This document shows, piece by piece, positions 31,883-40,448 of a stretch of DNA of 64,000 nt (its first letter is position 1; every line of letters starts with the position of its first letter). The position numbers and the translations under genes are program-made. The stretch lies in assembly GCA_029834535.1 (NCBI GenBank), contig JAQMWT010000017.1, positions 1-64,000 of the forward strand. Direction: 5' to 3'. The DNA is from Chrysophaeum taylorii (taxonomy: Eukaryota; Sar; Pelagophyceae; Pelagomonadales; Pelagomonadaceae). Under the pieces are notes generated by a model, which worked only from the letters and a program-made list of their open reading frames with translations, was not told where the DNA came from and did no database searches.

Positions 31883-33778
31883 TCAAGGGGCATGGTCAGC
31901 AACTCCGAAGTCATTTTCAGATTCAGAGATCTGTAATCGGAACGGTGCGGTCCTACGCGAAGCGGGACGCGCGTAACGGTATAAGCTGCGTCTGTCGCTG
32001 CTCGTGATGATCCTAAATTGTTCATCTGAAGTAAATGTCGTTCGTCGGAGTAAATGTCGTTCGTCGGCGTAGCCAAGCGCGGCGGCGAACTCTTGCTGTA
32101 TATTCCTGCAAGTCATTGGAACTGCGCGCAAATGGAGCGGATGGCTGGAAACCAACAATCGCACGCGACAGCTCATCAAACTGGGCGTTGTGTCGTAAAA
32201 ATTGACGACGTACACGTAAGGGTGCAAACGTGCAACGTAAGAGATAATCGAGGCCTCCTGCTCCATCAACCACTTGAAGAAACCAGCCATCTTGCATAAT
32301 TTCATCGTCCAGTGGGTAGCGGTGACTCCCTTCCCAACATCTCTGGAAGTCAAGTTGCACAGAGCGGAGTGTACGCAGGGTGGCGACGCGATACACATCG
32401 ACGACGACCATTCCGCGTACGGTAAATAAGATTCGGTCAACCGTAAGGTTGTAACATAGCGACCACACAGTGTGTGCTGCACCACAGGAATATTCGGAAA
32501 ATTCGTGTGGTGGATCTGGTTGGCGGTGTCCGACGCATCGAGTGCTAGCACGACGCGAAACGACGTCCCACATATTTCGTTGGCTCGTTGGAGACCTAAA
32601 GTACTGCCTCCGGCTCCAATGAACAGCATCACTACCTTGCGACAAGTGATTGGAAGCCACTGAAACTTATCGTATCGGCGGCGGATCTCTGCTTCGGTGA
32701 TCTCGCGGCACTTCTTTTCATCTTCTTCCGACCTTCGAGCGAAATCGTCGTCGCTTTTGGGTCGTTTGAGGGAGGATTTGTCCACAGTAACGGCTGTAGC
32801 GTCCTTCTGCGCCGTGCTCAGCAACATCGGCGGGGGAGATTCTTCGCAACGCGTCAAATGACTAGCGACAGAAACGGTGAAAGAAAGGTTCCCCTTGTCG
32901 TGTCCTTCTTCACACTCTTTCGTAAGTTCGTTGATCGTATAAACGTTCAGCTCATCTTCGTACCGAACGATGTCGCCAATCGCGAGAACCTCGCCTTGAG
33001 TGACGACCGTAGGCACTTCTTCCGCGGAAGTAACGGCAACACGAGCAGCGGGCCGGTCGTGCTCTTCGCAAGAAGAACACATTCCTTCGACAACTCCCAA
33101 CTGCTCGTTTTCAGCAAACGTAGCGACGAAAACCTGTCCCATTTCCATAGGTTTCGACAAAATAACCGGTAGATTGTAAGTTCGACCGGGCTCGATTTGA
33201 AGCGCGCGCGCAGCGTAAGCAACTACTTCTCGCGCGGCTTCTCCCGGAGCTGGGGAGAATTTGGTCGTAGCATGTCCCCGCGTAGCCAAGGCTACCGTTC
33301 GTTCCGGCGGCGGGCTGCGGATATATTTAATCGTGCTCAAACGAGCGTAAACTCGAGTCTTGACTAGGTCGAGACTCTTCCGAAAGGCATCGTGTTGATG
33401 ATTGTAAATCGGCACGGTTATCGGGTCTCGATCGAAAATAGATCGAAAGGTCACGATGGGTGCGTCGACTCGTTCATCCTTGACTTTGATCTTCTTGCGC
33501 CCGTAGACGACTTGGGTTCGATAAAAACAGATCCGATCGGGGGGGTAGTCCACGACGGCTCCTAAAACTCGGATATCGCCCCCTCCCAACAGGAACAGAT
33601 AGATTGTACCGGCCACAATAGCGACAATGGGGGCGGCGATGTTGTCGGCGAGAGCGACCCGGATCGCGATCCAACGATAGATCGTCGTCGTATTCAACCC
33701 CGATCCGTACAGCTTGCGCTTAATTGGAAGCTCGCGTTCGTCGAAAATCAACTTGTCTTTGGCCAACTTTCTGACCAT
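31883..33778 (-). CDS. Long open frame with C5-cytosine DNA methyltransferase-like domain, inside the gypsy element
   Basis: 631 codons from an ATG. Residues ~190-290 look like the tail that follows gypsy proteases (LPVILSKPMEMGQVFVATF, then a 'TQGEVLAIGDIV' strand). A charged linker follows. From residue ~385: VMLFIGAGGSTLGLQRAN, the SAM-binding F-x-GxGG motif; VVLALDASDTANQIHHTNFP, the acidic motif II region with the usual following N-F-P; and IASPPCVHSALCNLTS, the PC catalytic-loop context. All three are in the order and spacing of C5-MTases. The target-recognition region is not recognisable. The ordinary role of such enzymes is 5-methylcytosine formation in DNA; in an element it could mark or protect copies. 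Activity is not claimed; the element as a whole is broken. It is not a free host gene, because protease and RT lie directly on either side on the same strand. Confidence 0.75.
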   Translation of the reverse strand: MVRKLAKDKLIFDERELPIKRKLYGSGLNTTTIYRWIAIRVALADNIAAPIVAIVAGTIYLFLLGGGDIRVLGAVVDYPPDRICFYRTQVVYGRKKIKVKDERVDAPIVTFRSIFDRDPITVPIYNHQHDAFRKSLDLVKTRVYARLSTIKYIRSPPPERTVALATRGHATTKFSPAPGEAAREVVAYAARALQIEPGRTYNLPVILSKPMEMGQVFVATFAENEQLGVVEGMCSSCEEHDRPAARVAVTSAEEVPTVVTQGEVLAIGDIVRYEDELNVYTINELTKECEEGHDKGNLSFTVSVASHLTRCEESPPPMLLSTAQKDATAVTVDKSSLKRPKSDDDFARRSEEDEKKCREITEAEIRRRYDKFQWLPITCRKVVMLFIGAGGSTLGLQRANEICGTSFRVVLALDASDTANQIHHTNFPNIPVVQHTLCGRYVTTLRLTESYLPYAEWSSSMCIASPPCVHSALCNLTSRDVGKGVTATHWTMKLCKMAGFFKWLMEQEASIISYVARLHPYVYVVNFYDTTPSLMSCRVRLLVSSHPLHLRAVPMTCRNIQQEFAAALGYADERHLLRRTTFTSDEQFRIITSSDRRSLYRYARPASRRTAPFRLQISESENDFGVADHAP

Positions 33779-34321
33779 TTATCGGCAAATATAAGAAACA
33801 TCTGCCATTCCATCGACACCGATGGTCGTCGAGAATTTCCGTCCGTCACGATTCCTGTAAATGCGACGGGCCATAAACGTAAGAGTACCCGTATCCAAAC
33901 AACTCAGGGTAACCAAATCATATTGGATCGTCTTAATATCTCGCGGAGTCAACGCAGTGTGAGCACATTGGGCTCTGACTCGCTCATCGCCGGGGTTGGG
34001 CATCGATACCGCGGCTTGAGCTCTCATATCATCTGTTGTCGGCTTCATCGACGCAGCGCTCGCGGCAGCCTCTTTATCTGGCGGCTTCCGCTCTTCCTCC
34101 ATGACGATCTCGGAGGGAATCAGTGCTGGTAGGTGATCCCGATCTTCGTTGTTCTCGGAAGCAAAGGACCTCTCCCATAACTCATTCATTTCGTCGTTCC
34201 AGAATGCATCCGTAGATTCATTCATCATCGATTGATCATCACCATCATCGGCGATCGGTTCCGTGTCGGCTGCGGCTTCGAGTCCGTAGCTGAGCAGTCG
34301 TTCTGGTGGCTTCTTGAGCAA
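33779..34321 (-). pseudogene. Gypsy aspartic protease region (fossil part)
   Basis: Acidic N-terminal half, then 'TLSCLDTGTLTFMARRIYRNRDG' and 'TTIGVDGMADVSYIC'. The DTG motif after two hydrophobic residues marks a retropepsin. It abuts the methyltransferase-like frame. Confidence 0.65.
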
Positions 34322-34412
34322 GAAGATCCGAGTTTTCGTCCACCAATCCTGCAGGTTCCACGTCGGCTCGTCTGCGTCCCAATCGAGAACGCTGCTAATC
34401 TTCTTCTTAAAT

Positions 34413-35115
34413 CTATCCTATTCTTCCGGCGGCGTGTCCGTGGCTGCGCAGGCTCACTGGCAGCAGGTACCGCAGCTTTTCCATGCTAATATGGTCTTCG
34501 GCTAGCGTACTCATCACTGCGCCCGCATCTAAATCGAACTGGTCCTGATCGCGCCCATCAAGAACCAATTTAAACGTTTCGGTCTTTAATCCGGAGGTCG
34601 GTCGCCGATCCTTGCTGCGATCGTGTTTGGCTAGCGCGCTGGCGAACCGGTCTGTGGAGTCTATGAGGAACTTCTGGTTGTCGATTCTTCCGTCGTCACG
34701 CGTCTCCTCCTTTTCTTCGTAATCGTCGTCTTCATAGCGCGGCTTCCTGGCTTTCGCGCGTGATCGTGTAGTTGGCGGCTCTTCCTCGGGTCGGGATCCC
34801 GGGCTGCTCTCGATCGACTCGGCGTACGTAGCTCGTCCCTTTCTCGGGTCATGAATTTGCTTGATCTTGGAGGTCATCTGCTCGAGCGTTGGCCTTCCGC
34901 ACTTGCTCTCGTAATTCTTCTGCCTCCTTCCGCTGTAGCCGCTCCTTTCGATTGCTTTCTTCCTCGATTTGCTGTAAAAGTCGCTCCTGCGAGCGTTCGT
35001 TTTCTTCCCGTAACGCACGTTGATGGGCTTCGTAGAACTCATTCATTCTCGTTATATCCGGGGTTCGTGCACGCGTTGACGGGGCTGTCGGTCGTCCTTC
35101 CGGCGGTCCTTCCAC
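34413..35115 (-). pseudogene. Gypsy gag-like region (fossil part)
   Basis: Two overlapping pieces: one coiled-coil-like (EENERSQERLLQQIEEESNR...), the other basic with an SRAKARKPRYEDDDYEEKEE stretch and a helical end (FKLVLDGRDQDQFDLDAGAVMS). No CCHC knuckle seen. Position upstream of protease gives the call. Confidence 0.5.
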
Positions 35116-35736
35116 CGGTTCGCCATTGTTTTTTTCTAGCTCTTCTTCCTCGTTGTCAACTTCGGTAGCGTGCTCTTCGTCATCATTATCATCATCTTAT
35201 TAATCATTCCTCTCGCTCGTCTCATCCTGACGGCTTGGCGGTTCGTCGTATCGAATCTGCTCGTCAGCAGCATCATCGTCTTCCATATCGGCTCTGGCTC
35301 GTTCTAATCGGCCGAGATCAGAGCGGGTCCAAAATGGCTGAGTCGTCGTCGTTCTCGTGCTCCTTCGACTCTGGGACTTCTAATCGTCCACGACACGCGT
35401 AATATCGTCGTCGCGTGCGTCTTCCACCGACCGATCTATCAGTCCGGTGGGCGGCAGAATTCGTCTCTGCCCGGCAATCAATGCCTCAGTGAGTTGCGAT
35501 CTCACTCCGTTCGCCTGCGGCAGCGGTACCCGGGTTGCGCGTCGGCTAGAACCGAATCGCGCGTCGTCACCTCCGACGACAAAGGTATCCGGCCCGGGAA
35601 CTTTCCCACGCCGATGGTCCTTCTGGAACTCTTCGTCGGCGCGCTTGATCAGGGCGCGCACGGCTTGTCCGGACCGTGTAGAGAATGCAAGATGCACTCG
35701 TCCGCTGCGACCGATATGGTCGCTCGAATCTCGTAT
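35116..35736 (-). other. Gypsy leader / start of gag
   Basis: Between the first clear gag-like start and the SINE-like insertion. Short open pieces only, acidic and Arg-rich. Probably 5' leader plus decayed gag start. Confidence 0.4.
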
Positions 35737-36101
35737 ATCCCTTACCCTGATCGCCGACTGCGGTTGCGATGGAGGACGGTGCCTCATGAATCCTGAGCCT
35801 TGCGAGGGCATCCGCCCTCCCGGCGTAGGTTGGCACCTATTCGCCTCCCGGGCGGGCCGGTTGGCAGCCGGAACGTTCGCAGTGGGACGGGGTATGGCCG
35901 GGGGGCGAAGACGGAAGGTTATCGACGAGTTGGTTCTCAGTCACATCGCGGTCTCCTCGTCGCATGGCGACAAGCTTGATGGTCACTCTCCGCCGACCGA
36001 CCTTTCGGCGCTCCTCGTCTACAGGCCCGTGATTCCGGACTGGCTCCTGTCGGTCCGGCCTGGCTCCCATGCTCGGGAGAGGTCTGAAGTTAGTTAAGTT
36101 G
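35737..36101 (+). mobile_element. SINE-like unit with LINE-derived tail, copy 5 (with TSD)
   Basis: 365 bp with an 11-bp target duplication GAATCTCGTAT at 35,726-35,736 and 36,102-36,112. It begins ATCCCTTACCCTGATCGCC and ends GAAGTTAGTTAAGTTG. It landed in the tRNA-complementary primer-binding region of the gypsy element, between the 5' LTR and gag. The duplication fixes both ends exactly, so this copy defines the unit. Confidence 0.85.
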
Positions 36102-36112
36102 GAATCTCGTAT

Positions 36113-36124
36113 TCCTCCACCACA
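36113..36124 (-). promoter_or_regulatory. Gypsy primer-binding site (next to 5' LTR)
   Basis: Directly inside the LTR; element sense begins TGTGGTGGAGGAA. The plus strand reads like a tRNA 3' end: TCGAATC (T-loop-like) left of the SINE-like insertion and CCTCCACCA right of it. This fits tRNA priming of minus-strand synthesis; the tRNA identity is not assigned. Confidence 0.6.
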
Positions 36125-36460
36125 TGTGGCGTTAGGAGAAATTAGGCCTACCTGGCGAGCCTTCGAATCCTGGCTCGCCGCTCGCGTCCGTGCCCTTGAT
36201 GGAGTCACTGGACGAGGAAGGCCGTTCTCTCGCCACACAACCACAAACAACTTCCGTGCCTGGTCCTCACAACTTGAGGATCGGCTGTTGCTTTATGATT
36301 AAGATATTATCGAAACACAGAAATCAGGGTGACGCATGTCACGGAAAAGGAAGATGATGTCATAAAGAAAACTGACATCATCATAACGGAGTAGGGTGCC
36401 CCTGATAAGGGGGGGGGCTAGAAGAGGGGTAAGGCTCAGGAGGCGGGAGTTGCCGCCACA
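36125..36460 (-). repeat. 5' LTR of the gypsy element
   Basis: 336 bp with inverted ends (TGTGGCGGC... and ...AACGCCACA in element sense) and TG...CA termini. Confidence 0.87.
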
Positions 36461-36479
36461 GGGTCTGCTGGCGGTTAGG

Positions 36480-37985
36480 ACGGCACGGGCGCCAAACAAA
36501 ACAATACGAAGCGAATCGTGGACGCGTTTCTGGCGGGAAAAAGGAATGCCGTCTTGGGGTTCGTTGGACGAGGCGACGGCCTGCAGTAGAGAGCTGTGCC
36601 ATGAGCTCGACCACTATCTGGTCAACGTGTACAAGTCCGAGGGGCGCGTGAACAGGGGCAAGGTTCCGCCGCATGGTCATCGACCTGCTCCAACTCGACA
36701 GCTCCAGTCCGGCCGAATTCCTGCGGGCTGGGTCGCTCTGGTCGATGACCGAGACCATCTTCGCGACTCTTGTCCTCTGGTACGAGCAGCGCGAGCGGGC
36801 GGGGCAGGCATCGTCGGTCATCACGAAGATGCGGGGCCATTACGACGCTGCCTTCTTTGGCGGAGTGGCAAATGCTCACGAGGTCCTTGTCGCCTGGAGC
36901 CGGGCGCTCCAAGCTCGCTTCAATTACGACAACCTCCATCTGACTTGGCGGTGGATCCCGGCCAACGCGCCGCCTCCTCCGTCGAAAGCGGGAATGGTGG
37001 AGCTTCGGGCGGAGGTGCGCGGACTGCGGTCGGAATTGCAGCAGCTACTAGCCCTCGCGCGACCCAGCCTCGGCATCATCGCCGCCCCAGCCACCCCGTC
37101 GCCTCCAGTCGCCGCCCCGTCGTCTGCTCCCTTCACTGCAGAAGAGGAGCTCGACCCTCTGCCGCCCTTTGTGAGTCTGTGGCAAGTACCTGAGGCTCCG
37201 TCACCACCGCCGGGTGCTTCCTGCGACTTCGTCTCCGTCTCCTGCGTTGGGGCCAATTTCGTCCTCGATGCAGGGAGAAACCCCGGGGACAGCTATGACC
37301 TCGGCTGCGGCTGAGGCTTCCGCTCCGGCGACGGCAAGGCCGCCCGTGTCTTCCTCTCCGTCTCGTGCATCAGCGCCGATTACTTCCGCAATGGTGTTGC
37401 AACCCCTGGTGCCAGCGGCGACTGCGCCCGCGACTGCGCCCGCGCCCGCGACTGCGCCCGCGCCCGCGACTGCGCCCGCGCCCGCGACTGCGCGCATCCT
37501 CCCGCCTTGCCGCGCCCAAGCTCGAGCTCCGACGCCGGTGGAGACGTTGAAAGGCATCGTCGCTATCGACTACTACCTCGATTTCAAGCGCCGAAAGAAC
37601 AGAGGCGTGCAGCTTTGGTTCTCGATTGGTTCGACAAGATAGCGACGGATGACGAGCGCATGAGCTCCGCGGAATCAACGGTGGAGCGCGGAGCACACCG
37701 CGCTCAAGTCGCTTTCCTCGGTCGACTCATTGTCGAGCGCCTCCAAGACGCCTTCTGCGCCTACCGCAAACACCACCCCAACTCCGGCTTCAAACCACCC
37801 AATACTCTCCTTTCCAATAACCTCGACCAGGAGTTCGGGATGAAACTGGATCTCGGACCGGCTAGACCAGCTCTACAAACTCAAGGACCCTCCTCACAAC
37901 TTGCGCATTGAGGCCACTCCCCAAAACTTCGCCGACCTTCGCGCGGCCTCCCGGTCGGAGAACGCCCGCGCAGCTAAAAGCAAAA
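36480..37985 (+). pseudogene. Unidentified coding family U, upstream part
   Basis: Open pieces on the plus strand: 'SWTRFWREKGMPSWGSLDEATA', 'ELDHYLVNVYKSEGRVNRGK', then 36,673-37,314 (WSMTETIFATLVLWYEQRERAGQ, GHYDAAFFGGVANAHEVLVAWS), a Pro/Ala tract and 'LDWFDKIATDDERMSSAES', ending 'YRKHHPNSGFKPPNTLLSNNLDQEFGM'. The helical, W/Y-rich first block resembles a DNA-binding helical bundle, but I cannot name a family. Frames shift more than once and a GCG-rich minisatellite interrupts it. The R element cuts its 3' end at GGACC (37,986-37,990). Confidence 0.4.
37424..37496. repeat. 18-bp GC-rich minisatellite
   Basis: Tandem units of GCGACTGCGCCCGCGCCC, about four copies, coding for an APAPAT-type repeat in the plus-strand frame. 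Confidence 0.85.
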
Positions 37986-37990
37986 GGACC

Positions 37991-38177
37991 TAGAGATAGA
38001 GAATTCCATTTAGGGTTAGCACCCTCCCCCCTTTAGTCTCACACTCACACCTAAACACCCCAAATCGTTGTGTCGAACACCGTGCCGCTCTTTGTGTCGT
38101 AAGAGGACAGGACGAGAAGAGTGGCCTACCCTGCCACCATTCTCTACCAGAGGCACAGTGATTTTTACTGTTCTCTA
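37991..38177 (+). repeat. 5' LTR of R copy 2
   Basis: 187 bp, TAGAGATAGAGAATTCC at the start and ACTGTTCTCTA at the end. Confidence 0.9.
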
Positions 38178-38397
38178 GGTTTGGACCCAGTCCGGTACTG
38201 GTAGAGAAACGTCCTCCGAAAGACATCGATCTCGATCGACGTCTCGGACAAAGACTCAGGATTTCCAGGTAAGAGCAATCTCCTGAAGTTCCTGAAAGTT
38301 CTAAGACCGTAGTCAAGTCTCATCGCTTGCTACTGGTGAACAAGTGTGAAAGTGTGAAAGCAACCAACACAAGCGCGCAAAACGCAACCCCAAAACG

Positions 38398-40197
38398 ATG
38401 GCGACTCACGACCCACAAGTCCCGAGTCTGGAAGTAGCGACGCAATTCGCTACACAACAAGCTCTCTGGCACCAGCTCCAAGCTAATTTGCAACAGCTCA
38501 AAGCTAATTTCTTAGATCAACTCGCCGCTGATAACGCTGCCTTAAAAGCCAAAATCGCCGCTGATTACGCTGATCTCAGAGCCAAAATCACTGCCGCAAT
38601 CGAAGCTCGAGACGAGCAACTTGATCAAGACGTGCAACTCGATCAAGACGAGCAGTTCGAACAAGCTTCTACAGGAGCTGTTCTTACGGCAACCCCCCTC
38701 AAGAAAAATGAAGTCGCGACCCAAGAACCGATCATATCGATGGTCACCCCCCCTCATGCCGACAACTCCGCCGGATGTCAAACACCCCACGGCAAAGTCT
38801 CAGACCCCACTGCCTTCCCTCCGGACCCAGGCACAGCCAAGGTTACTCCACAACCTGGCACACGCCACATTCACAAGGACACTCCTCCTTGTTCGAATAT
38901 CGCACCAGCAATATTGAACACTCCACCACCACCACCACTAAACATTACTCCCCTCACTCCACCAACCCCACCGGAGCCTCCGCCTCATTCACTGGAGCCT
39001 AACTCCCCACTATCGGCGACTCCCACTTCACCATCTATTCAAGTTCCCCAACATCCTCGTCAACCCCATCGCCGCACCACTCATCCCCTTCCTGACGATC
39101 ATGCCACCTACGGCCATGATGGCCCCGGCACCGTCATCCCTAACCAAGCCCCCACAGCGGCTCAAGCTCCTGCCGCCCCACCATCGGACTCTCCTGTCCG
39201 ATATCCATCATCTTCCGCAAGTCATTCTCCTCCAGACTTTCATCTCCACCCACAAGACCATGCCACCTACGGCCACGACGGCCCCGGCACTTCCATTCCT
39301 ACCCCAGCTCCTTCCGCGGCTCAAGCTACTGCCGCCCAACCATCGGACCATCCGGACCGACCATCACCTTTCGAAAGTTGCTGTCTCCCCGATTTTCATC
39401 TCCACCCGCGTGGCTACGCACTCCACAGTTACGACCATTCCTCCATCTCCACCCAAGCACAAACTCACCTCCTTTCTCAAAGTTCCAATGCACCTCCGTC
39501 TGCGCTCCAACGCGAGTTGGCCATCACTCAGGCTGCACTCCACCTCCAAACCGCTGACTTGGCCGCAACCAAGGCCATGCTCATTCGCAAGGACGACGCT
39601 TTGTCCTCCACAGCCGCCAAACTCACCATAACCGACGCCGCCCTTGCTTTCGCCACTGCCCAGCTCGCCATCCAAGCCGACGAACTGGTCTCCACCCACG
39701 CGGAACTCCATCTCACCCACACACAGTTCAAGGCGCTCGAAACTGCCCACGCTGACGTCCGCAACTCCCACTTTGAAACCAACGCCGTCCTCAACACCAT
39801 CCTTACCTCTCTGGATGCCACCCACCCCACCCAAGATGCTGCATCGCATCTTTTACCTCCTTTCCCCATCCACAACCTACCTTCATCCCCTTCTGAACCA
39901 ATCTCCAATACCTCTCTCCCGATTCTCCCCGAGTATCATCACCACCTCCACGGATGCCCCGGACCTGGTTCTCCTGGTTCACCACCCACTCCGACTCTCT
40001 GTTCTCAACCCCCCGCCATCTCTGGCCCCTCCTCCTCTGCCAAATCACTCTTCGCCTCTCTGGCACTCCCTGAACTCCTTTGCACCCGCCCGCCTTCTCA
40101 GCCATATGGTTCATCCCAACATTGGTCCTTGAGTGTGGTTGCCACAGTCGATGTAGGCATAATACTCGGGAACATCTCGAGGTGTCTTGTTCTTTGA
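38398..40197 (+). CDS. R-family ORF1: coiled-coil and Pro-rich protein (599 codons)
   Basis: Starts MATHDPQVPSLEVATQFATQ after a 220-bp leader. Residues ~20-75 are a coiled-coil-like stretch (LQQLKANFLDQLAADNAALK...). About 290 residues rich in P, T, S and H follow, with PPxP and 'YGHDGPGT' repeats. Residues ~365-475 form a second regular helical block (AAKLTITDAALAFATAQLAIQ...), then Pro-rich again. No enzyme motif. By place it could supply a gag-like structural function; this is conjecture. Three copies in the window keep the same two helical blocks. Confidence 0.55.
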   Translation: MATHDPQVPSLEVATQFATQQALWHQLQANLQQLKANFLDQLAADNAALKAKIAADYADLRAKITAAIEARDEQLDQDVQLDQDEQFEQASTGAVLTATPLKKNEVATQEPIISMVTPPHADNSAGCQTPHGKVSDPTAFPPDPGTAKVTPQPGTRHIHKDTPPCSNIAPAILNTPPPPPLNITPLTPPTPPEPPPHSLEPNSPLSATPTSPSIQVPQHPRQPHRRTTHPLPDDHATYGHDGPGTVIPNQAPTAAQAPAAPPSDSPVRYPSSSASHSPPDFHLHPQDHATYGHDGPGTSIPTPAPSAAQATAAQPSDHPDRPSPFESCCLPDFHLHPRGYALHSYDHSSISTQAQTHLLSQSSNAPPSALQRELAITQAALHLQTADLAATKAMLIRKDDALSSTAAKLTITDAALAFATAQLAIQADELVSTHAELHLTHTQFKALETAHADVRNSHFETNAVLNTILTSLDATHPTQDAASHLLPPFPIHNLPSSPSEPISNTSLPILPEYHHHLHGCPGPGSPGSPPTPTLCSQPPAISGPSSSAKSLFASLALPELLCTRPPSQPYGSSQHWSLSVVATVDVGIILGNISRCLVL

Positions 40198-40448
40198 CTT
40201 GTCGAAAGTGGGATCGAGGTGGCTTGGTGTTCCTTCGACAAGACTGCTTCCTGGGCCGTTGTGCCCGGAGAGAGAAGAAGCGCTTGTGCATGTCTTGGCA
40301 GCATGATGGTGAGCATGGTCATCAGGGAAAGGGCTGTCTTTTGATAATTCGGAATTTGCCGACTCTTGATGTTGGTGGTCTTATTTCTTGGTGGGACTTT
40401 GCACGTGGTGATCGTCGCTGGTGGTAGGGGTACGGTCGCCGGTGTTGG

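Larger units (their letters stand above)
26482..36460 (-). mobile_element. Ty3/gypsy LTR retrotransposon fossil carrying a DNA-methyltransferase-like domain
   Basis: About 10 kb with both LTRs (26,482-26,816 and 36,125-36,460). Order on the minus strand: LTR, primer-binding site, gag-like frames, protease, long frame with a C5-methyltransferase-like half, linker, reverse transcriptase, RNase H, integrase, purine tract, LTR. Two SINE-like units (27,146-27,548 and 35,737-36,101) and a ~500-bp piece of copia integrase (about 29,745-30,235) lie inside. The LTRs differ at about 15 of ~336 positions by eye (roughly 95-96% identical), so it is not recent. Broken: a handful of breaks plus the insertions. 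The five bases outside (GGCTC and GGGTC) are near-identical and may be a decayed target duplication. Confidence 0.85.

Noticed and set aside
31883-33778. Methyltransferase-like frame as an independent host gene
   Set aside because: Protease and RT parts of the gypsy element abut it on the same strand inside one LTR pair.
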